Under the pieces are notes generated by a model, which saw only the letters and a list, made by a program, of their open reading frames with translations, ran no database searches and had not been told where the DNA came from. 40,099 nucleotides of DNA from Deltaproteobacteria bacterium (GTDB lineage: Bacteria; Desulfobacterota; Desulfobacteria; Desulfobacterales; C00003060). A program made the translations under genes and the position numbers. Shown here one piece after another: positions 35,094-40,099 of the stretch (position 1 is the stretch's first letter; every line of letters starts with the position of its first letter). The stretch spans positions 1 to 40,099 of the forward strand of contig QMMN01000020.1 in assembly GCA_003647275.1 (NCBI GenBank), in the 5' to 3' direction.

Positions 35094-36142
35094 TCTTAAA
35101 CAGTCTCCGGCCCATCTTGCCGCTGCACCGCCTCTGCTTAGTCTCATGGAATACTCGTAGTGGTCACCATTTTCTCCAGACCCCCTGCCGTAGTAGTACC
35201 ATTTGGGGAAATTGAAATCGGATGTGATGGACCGGGGCATGAGAAGTAGCGCCTGTAAGAACGATTCCAGGTCAGGAACGCCATATATGTTAACCTCAAA
35301 ACCCCATTGATCCATTTGATCGAGAAACTGTCGCATGTCGGGAGTCAGCCAGCTAATGGAGAAACGATTGATACCCCAGTCTGTGAACATGCTGAGTATA
35401 TCTTTAGCCTTCTCTGGAGCGCTCAGAATCAGAGGGGCCAGGAAACTGACCGGGCATTGCAAGATGGCCGACGGGTGTGCTGTGGCCACTCGCCGGAAGC
35501 CACTTTCCTGGAGTCGCTCAACTTTGGCATTGAACCACAGATGTGAATCATCAAAGCCGTAATCGCTAACAATATCCAGGATTTTGTCAACGAGTGTGCC
35601 ACCTGCCTTCAAATCGAGTTTAACTCCCTTGCCACTTTTGTGTAAGCGAGACAAAAAATCGTCAAGGGTCAGCCAGTCCTCATTTTCTTGTGCGGGGGTA
35701 TCTTCAAAAGGATCGTGACGGAGAATCAGGTCATTGGTCACAGGGTCCATACGTCGTATGTCGAACTCTGCCCAGTGTATGTCTGAGGCCAGAAATTGAC
35801 ATAGATTGGCTTTATCATTTACCCCGTGCCACACAAACTGGATGCGCTCTGGCAGCGCCTTTTCAGGGATTAGCTCAGTCAGGTCATATACCTTGCCTCG
35901 TATGGTACGACGCGGCATTCTGATACGTTTAGACTCAAAGATGGTATCGGCATGTAGCAGGAGAATTTCCTGCTGCGGGTCGATTTTGGAGATCGCCCTC
36001 AAATTATCAGGTTCGTTATCTACCATAGCGAAGATGCGATAGCCTTCCCTCTGGAAATGCAGTACTCCTCTGACCTTGGCGTTTTCAACTTCCTGGTCCC
36101 AGCCCGCGGGGTTCGTATGTAATAACTCATCATGAACGAATT
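35061..36142 (-). pseudogene. FAM151/DUF2181-like (GDPD-like) protein, 5'-truncated
   Basis: The frame contains SDIHWAEFDIRRMDPVTNDL, ILRHDPFED, LTLDDFLSRLHKSGKGVKLD and LWFNAKVERLQESG, a pattern of the FAM151/menorin (DUF2181) domain, which resembles glycerophosphodiester phosphodiesterases; the enzymatic role in bacteria is unknown. The first ATG is at 36026, but the same frame is open and protein-like upstream (HTNPAGWDQEVENAK, GVLHFQREGYRIFAMVDNEP) to a stop near 36145, without an ATG there. The gene therefore appears to have lost its 5' part; expression from 36026 would give 321 residues. The 80 bp beyond hold nothing clear. Confidence 0.7.
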
Positions 36143-36226
36143 AACTAAGAAGCAAGTAATGTCACATCTGTAGCTGACCCCTTTACTTTCCTGGGACAAT
36201 CTGTTGACAAACAAAGTTGGAGAATT

Positions 36227-36418
36227 ATGGGGAATATGTTTCCGCCGAAGGCGGATCAAGGGCTGGAACTCATAAACATCAATAACATCACGAGGCGGGC
36301 GATGGTGGTTTTGCAGGCGGAAGAGGTGAAGAGACTGGCAACCGAAGGGCTACCGGACTGGATCAAAGATGAGCCGGAGCTACGTCGCAGTCTGCGTGAT
36401 CTGTCCTATCTGGATTAA
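36227..36418 (+). CDS. Small hypothetical protein
   Basis: The 63-residue frame starts MGNMFPPKADQGLELININN and continues VLQAEEVKRLATEGLPDWIK to a stop that overlaps the end of the convergent ATPase gene by 39 bp. I do not recognise it. The helical, charged C-terminal half looks coding, but it may be the remainder of a larger gene. A TTGACA lies at 36203, without a convincing -10. Confidence 0.3.
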   Translation: MGNMFPPKADQGLELININNITRRAMVVLQAEEVKRLATEGLPDWIKDEPELRRSLRDLSYLD

Positions 36419-37780
36419 AAAAATCGGTACTGGAACCAAATTTATTGATTGGTACTCCTCCGAATCTTGCTTTGTAACAACCGTTAATTGCCCCCTTTTA
36501 GGTCTGATTTTTTTAAACCATTGGAATTCCGCAGCGGACACCTTTTCTTGATATTTGACCTCGAAGAAATACAACTTGTTACCCTTTTTGGCTATGAAAT
36601 CAATTTCCTTTTGCCCGTGCCAATAAAAACAGTTCTGATAATACCGGAAGATGTGCATCCCCACAACCGACTCCACTAATTTCGACTTGCCCAATGGATC
36701 GTTTAAGAATCTCTGGCATTCGGTAAAAAAATTGTCTCCTATCCCGCTATTTTTCCCGGAAAAACAGTGAAAAACAAGCGGATCCTGAAAATAGAGTTTC
36801 CTGTTTTTTCGGTACATCGGCAATTTCGACGACAGGTCAATAAACGGGACAGACCGTAGAACATACATCCTTTCCAGAATCTCAATATACTCTTGCACCG
36901 TGGCATGGGAGGCGATACCAGCTTCTCTGCTGAGTCCATACCAGCTAATTCCGGTAGAGATATGTGCCAAAACCCTGGACATTATTTGATAAAGGTTCCG
37001 TTCCAACTTTCCTGCACGTCCAACGTCTCCTTCAATCCAGCTCATGTAGAGTTGGTAGACATAGGAAGAAATGTGGCCTCGGGTAAAAAACAGGTTTATG
37101 GAGAGAGGGAATCCACCGGTGATAAGATACTTCTCAAAACGGTCTAAGAGGAGGTCTTTGTGATAGGTGAGAGTGTCGATATCAGCCAATTCAATCGTGG
37201 GTTCTGTCAAATGGATGAACTCTGCAAATGTCATAGGTAGTTGCTCAAAATCGACTTTAGAGAGCTTTCCTCTTCGACCCGGCATCCGCTCGGCCCCTCC
37301 GCGAATATCGATCAAATTGGAGCCGGTTAACAACAGGGTTACGTTTTTCAGCTTTCCCTCGTCCGCCAGGGCTTTTACCCCTCGCTGCCACTCACGTACA
37401 AATGATATCTCATCCAGGAAAATGTACAGCCGTTGCGGCTTCCCCGGCCTGACGTTTCTGAGATAACAGTCTATCAATTCGTACAGTTGGTTGTAATCCT
37501 CAATCCTGTCCAATGAAAAATAGAAAACGTGCTTCTTCGGTATCTTCAATTCAAGTAAAAGCTTGCGGATAAGCAGTTTCATACTGGTGCTTTTCCCAAT
37601 CTGTCGCGGTCCGCGGAGTGTTAGAATAGCATCCGTATTCTCCGGAAGCTCTGAGAGGATGGAAGGAATATACTGGTAAGTTTGCCCTTCGTAGTCCGCT
37701 ATCTTCTCATCATCTAAAATAATTTCTTCACGGAACCACCAGGGATTCTGTTGTTGTAAAAGCTGGAAGGTTATTTCCAT
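36380..37780 (-). CDS. AAA ATPase with DUF4143 domain
   Basis: From MEITFQLLQQQNPWWFREEI, preceded by GGAGG, the protein has 466 residues. The N-terminal AAA_14 domain has Walker A LRGPRQIGKSTSMKLL (about 52-67), Walker B LYIFLDEISFVREWQ and sensor TLLLTGSNLIDI. The C-terminal DUF4143 domain contains a nuclease-like core, KEIDFIAKKGNKLYFFEVKY. Such ATPases are widespread in anaerobes and archaea, and their role is unknown. An open frame upstream to 37969 lacks homology. Two palindromic sites precede the gene. Confidence 0.9.
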   Translation of the reverse strand: MEITFQLLQQQNPWWFREEIILDDEKIADYEGQTYQYIPSILSELPENTDAILTLRGPRQIGKSTSMKLLIRKLLLELKIPKKHVFYFSLDRIEDYNQLYELIDCYLRNVRPGKPQRLYIFLDEISFVREWQRGVKALADEGKLKNVTLLLTGSNLIDIRGGAERMPGRRGKLSKVDFEQLPMTFAEFIHLTEPTIELADIDTLTYHKDLLLDRFEKYLITGGFPLSINLFFTRGHISSYVYQLYMSWIEGDVGRAGKLERNLYQIMSRVLAHISTGISWYGLSREAGIASHATVQEYIEILERMYVLRSVPFIDLSSKLPMYRKNRKLYFQDPLVFHCFSGKNSGIGDNFFTECQRFLNDPLGKSKLVESVVGMHIFRYYQNCFYWHGQKEIDFIAKKGNKLYFFEVKYQEKVSAAEFQWFKKIRPKRGQLTVVTKQDSEEYQSINLVPVPIFLIQIGQITQTAT

Positions 37781-37791
37781 AGCACCTCCAA

Positions 37792-37845
37792 TTGTATTTG
37801 CAAGATACATAAAATAGGCCCATAGTTGTATTTGCAAGATACAAT
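37792..37845 (-). promoter_or_regulatory. Two palindromic operator-like sites upstream of the ATPase gene
   Basis: TTGTATTTGCAAGATACAT at 37792-37810 and TTGTATTTGCAAGATACAAT at 37826-37845 are near-identical imperfect palindromes centred on TTGCAA, with a 34-bp period. They lie 12 bp and 46 bp upstream of the start codon and are probably operators for an unknown regulator, or for the ATPase product itself. Confidence 0.7.
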
Positions 37846-37949
37846 ACCTCCATACAAATATCAAGAAAAAAAAATTAAGCCAACTTTCTGCGATCAAACT
37901 ACGCCAATCACCCTTGAGATATTGAAGATGTAACAGAAATTTAGCGCTA

Positions 37950-37982
37950 CCGTGATAAAGCTGTAACATTGCTGTGGTTTAA
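37950..37982 (+). promoter_or_regulatory. Pho-box-like array upstream of the phn genes
   Basis: Three consecutive 11-nt units read CCGTGATAAAG, CTGTAACATTG and CTGTGGTTTAA, in phase with the PhoB half-site CTGTCAT-N4. A further TGTAACA lies in phase at 37929. Phosphonate genes are usual Pho-regulon members. The 221 bp between this and the first gene hold only a weak TTG-started frame with one hydrophobic stretch. Confidence 0.6.
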
Positions 37983-38203
37983 GAGTGAATCGTTAACTGC
38001 TGGCGTACTCGAGGCTAATAAAACCTTGAAAGAGATACTTCTCATAATTTTCGGACTTCTTTTTTTAGCGGGTTTAGTCGTCTTTCGGTTCAGGTGTATC
38101 AAAGACCGAAACCCTAATGCTGAGCTTTTGATTGATCTGCTGAGATGGATGAGTGCAAATGGATGCGAAGCTATACACAAGAAAGAATGTCAACATGGGA
38201 GTC

Positions 38204-38662
38204 ATGGAAGGACGGATGCGACTGCGTCCGGCCCAGAGTGATGACCTGGAAACCATCGCGTTGATGATGGATTGCCTCGGTTACCCTGCTGTTCCTTCTG
38301 AGTTGAAATCTGTACTCCCAAATATCCTGAATAACCCGGCCATGAAAGTATTTTTGGCCGTCAGTACAGATGGCAAACCGATCGGGTTGATAAATTTGCA
38401 CTGTTACCCGGCTCTGAGACTGAAAGGGTATCAGGTCTCCATAGAGGAATTAGTAGTTCATCCTGACTTTCGAGGTCAGGGGGTAGGTGAGAGGCTTTTA
38501 AATTTTGCAAGGGATTATGCGGAAGAAAAAGGGGCTGTCAGATTGGAAGTCATAATGAGCAGGAAAAGAGAGAGTTTCAGGCGAAGATTTTATGCAAAAA
38601 ATGGGTTTGAGGATGCTGAAAGCTCGGTCTTTCGAATCAATTTTTTCAATACCAATGAGTGA
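38204..38662 (+). CDS. GNAT acetyltransferase, PhnO-like
   Basis: From MEGRMRLRPAQSDDLETIAL the protein has 152 residues; starts at 38153 or at MRLRPA are also possible. The GNAT fold shows IEELVVHPDFRGQGVGERLL, with the acetyl-CoA loop RGQGVG, and a late RRRFYAKNGFED. The stretch GLINLHCYPALRLKGYQVSI resembles PhnO, which N-acetylates aminoalkylphosphonates before C-P lyase cleavage. Its stop codon overlaps the phnG start by eight bases, which supports a role in phosphonate use; this remains inference. Confidence 0.8.
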   Translation: MEGRMRLRPAQSDDLETIALMMDCLGYPAVPSELKSVLPNILNNPAMKVFLAVSTDGKPIGLINLHCYPALRLKGYQVSIEELVVHPDFRGQGVGERLLNFARDYAEEKGAVRLEVIMSRKRESFRRRFYAKNGFEDAESSVFRINFFNTNE

Positions 38663-39092
38663 GATCATTTTTAAGAAACGACAATCACTCTGGATCGAAG
38701 CGAGCCTGAAAGCTGTGGAAGAATGGGCAGACCATCTTCTTCAAGCCTTAGGGGAAGTAAAGGTGTTAGTCCAGCCGCGCCCCGTTCTGGTGATGATGCA
38801 TGCGCGGGACTCGGTGGAACAGGAGGTCTTTTGTGTGGGGGAAATCCTTGTAACAGAGTGTCAGATTGCCTGCCGCGGTCAACGTTTCTGGGGAAGGGTC
38901 GTAGGAGACCAGCCCCTCCGCGCTTTATGCCTTGCAATTTTTGCGGCAGCAAAGTCCCTGAAACCAGAAGCTATAAGGTCTCTTGAACACAGCTTCAGCC
39001 AGGAAAGTCATCGAATTGAAGAGTACAAGGACAGGGAGAAAAGAGCCCTTGGAACAACGAGGGTTCAGTTTGAGACGATGACTCCCACGTAA
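38655..39092 (+). CDS. phnG: C-P lyase core subunit PhnG
   Basis: The 145-residue protein starts MSEIIFKKRQSLWIEASLKA and contains FCVGEILVTECQIACRGQRF and GRVVGDQPLRALCLAIFAAA, the PhnG signature. PhnG, PhnH, PhnI and PhnJ form the carbon-phosphorus lyase core, in which PhnG and PhnI help attach phosphonate to ribose. Translation is coupled to the acetyltransferase gene through ATGAGTGA. Confidence 0.9.
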   Translation: MSEIIFKKRQSLWIEASLKAVEEWADHLLQALGEVKVLVQPRPVLVMMHARDSVEQEVFCVGEILVTECQIACRGQRFWGRVVGDQPLRALCLAIFAAAKSLKPEAIRSLEHSFSQESHRIEEYKDREKRALGTTRVQFETMTPT

Positions 39093-39118
39093 AGGGCATA
39101 AATTTAGGGATTTCGGGT

Positions 39119-39193
39119 CCGCAGATTACGCAGATTACACGGATTGCACAGAATTGTTTTTTAATAATCTGCGAGAATCTGCGTAACCTGTGG
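39119..39193. repeat. Inverted repeat between phnG and phnH (CGCAGATTACGCAGATT type)
   Basis: CCGCAGATTACGCAGATTAC runs from 39119 and its arm ends GGATT at 39145. The opposing arm at 39166-39193 ends GAATCTGCGTAACCTGTGG. The arms pair imperfectly over about 27 bp. This kind of repeat is found dispersed in many environmental genomes, to my knowledge. It fills most of the 125-bp gap between phnG and phnH. Confidence 0.7.
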
Positions 39194-39217
39194 ATGAAAT
39201 TGAGGGCTTGGGAGATT

Positions 39218-39826
39218 ATGTCTTTGTTTAGAATCGATAACAAAATACTAAGCACCCAGAAATGCTATAGGGCTATGCTCTGGGCCCTTTGCACGCCAGG
39301 CTCGCTGCAAAAAATGGATTTTGCGGAGAATGATAGAGGTCTTGTTTCCGGACTTCCCATGCCTGTGGCCCTTATGAGTCGTACGCTTTTGGATGAACAG
39401 GTATCGGTAGCCGCTTTTGACATAGATTCTGACTCCTGGCTTGATGAAATAATAGCGGCAACCGGTGCTCGTAAGGCAGGTATCGATGAGGCGGATTATA
39501 TACTTGCATCGTCTGTTCCAAGGCTTGTGGAACTGCGTTCTGTAAAACAGGGGACACTCCTTTCCCCTGAAGATGGGGCCACACTTATAATCTGGCTGAG
39601 TGATGTAATTGAAGGGGATTCCGGGACGATAGAGATTTCCGGGCCTGGTGTTGAAGATAGTGCAACTCTTTATGTCAGCCCGGCCATGTTTTCCTTGATG
39701 AAACACCGTACGGCTATTCAATTTGAATATCCGCTCGGTTTTGACCTGTTCGCTATTGGTTCTGATGGGTATCTTCTTGGACTCCCGAGGACATCGTCAG
39801 TAAAAGTAGTTACAGAGAAAGGTTAG
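39218..39826 (+). CDS. phnH: C-P lyase core subunit PhnH
   Basis: From MSLFRIDNKILSTQKCYRAM, preceded by GGGAG, the protein has 202 residues, close to the usual 190-200. PhnH features include YRAMLWALCTPGSLQKMDF near the N terminus, LLSPEDGATLIIWLSDV, then ISGPGVEDSATLYV and EYPLGFDLFAIGSDGYLLGL. It is a structural subunit of the PhnGHIJ complex. It lies six bp before phnI. Confidence 0.92.
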   Translation: MSLFRIDNKILSTQKCYRAMLWALCTPGSLQKMDFAENDRGLVSGLPMPVALMSRTLLDEQVSVAAFDIDSDSWLDEIIAATGARKAGIDEADYILASSVPRLVELRSVKQGTLLSPEDGATLIIWLSDVIEGDSGTIEISGPGVEDSATLYVSPAMFSLMKHRTAIQFEYPLGFDLFAIGSDGYLLGLPRTSSVKVVTEKG

Positions 39827-39832
39827 TTAGAG

Positions 39833-40099
39833 ATGGGTTATATCGCGGTTCGCGGCGGCGAAGAGGCTATTACTAATGCAGAAACACTGCTCCATTACCA
39901 TAGAATGAGGGGAAAGGGTGTCACCCTGACCACACAACAGATACTGGAGCAATTGCCGCTGGCCATGGACAGGGTGATGAGTGAAGGCGCGCTTTACGCG
40001 CCGGAACTTGCGGCCGCTGCATTTAAACAGGCTGCCGGAGATACCCTGGAAGCTGCTTTTCTGCTGCGCGCATACCGCTCCTCTGTTAGCCGGATTGGG
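39833..40099 (+). CDS. phnI: C-P lyase core subunit PhnI (5' part)
   Basis: The first 89 codons are present before the window ends. The frame reads MGYIAVRGGEEAITNAETLL, then LTTQQILEQLPLAMDRVMSE and GALYAPELAAAAFKQAAGDT, the conserved N terminus of PhnI, which has about 350 residues. PhnI provides the nucleosidase step that joins phosphonate to ribose triphosphate. A weak TAGAGA precedes the start. Confidence 0.95.
   Translation, partial: MGYIAVRGGEEAITNAETLLHYHRMRGKGVTLTTQQILEQLPLAMDRVMSEGALYAPELAAAAFKQAAGDTLEAAFLLRAYRSSVSRIG

Noticed and set aside
37969-38241. 90-codon frame with a hydrophobic stretch (LLIIFGLLFLAGLVVF)
   Set aside because: It starts at TTG inside the Pho-box-like array and overlaps the acetyltransferase start; no family and no ribosome binding site were seen.

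Overview
The window is bacterial chromosomal DNA. The gene families and the order pstSCAB-phoU-phoB-phoR, together with a mixed type I/type III CRISPR locus and dispersed inverted repeats beside a GxxExxY gene, suggest a Desulfobacterota-like or related environmental anaerobe. That is inference; no rRNA or other marker gene is present.

Layout. (1) 1-4739: a CRISPR array of 65 repeats that continues beyond the left edge, with an AT-rich leader at 4740-4875. (2) 4876-28203, all main genes on the minus strand: a large cas locus. It holds cas4, cas2 and cas1 (adaptation), a type III-C-like effector operon (RAMP gene, cmr5, cmr4, csx11-type cas10, cmr6-like RAMP gene, cmr1), a type I effector set (cas5, cas7 of the DevR family, cas8, cas3 with a C-terminal HD domain), and cas6 at 27217-28203. 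Accessory genes are interleaved: a GxxExxY gene between cas4 and cas2, a HEPN/MNT toxin-antitoxin pair beside cas1, a broken RHH/PIN pair, gene-end remnants, an AbiE toxin-antitoxin pair between cas3 and cas8, and three tandem ORF6N genes of which two are broken. (3) 28332-34936, minus strand: the phosphate regulon pstS-pstC-pstA-pstB-phoU-phoB-phoR, with a Pho-box-like array upstream of pstS. (4) 35061-37780: a 5'-truncated FAM151-like gene and an AAA/DUF4143 ATPase with two palindromic operator-like sites. (5) 38204-40099, plus strand: a PhnO-like acetyltransferase, phnG, phnH and the start of phnI (C-P lyase), preceded by a Pho-box-like array.

How it fits together. The array appears to be transcribed leftward, like the cas genes. 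In that orientation the repeat has a 6-bp stem followed by an 8-nt tag ACTGAAAG, as expected for Cas6 processing. One Cas6 and one Cas1/2/4 set probably serve both the type I interference complex (Cas8-Cas7-Cas5-Cas3) and the III-C complex. The III-C Cas10 lacks a GGDD motif and an intact HD motif, so it probably makes no cyclic oligoadenylate. The pst and phn genes would respond to phosphate limitation through PhoR/PhoB.

The most unusual aspects are the density of toxin-antitoxin modules inside the cas locus, with recombination scars (21-bp direct repeats that are fragments of one gene end), and the inverted-repeat elements at both ends of cas2.
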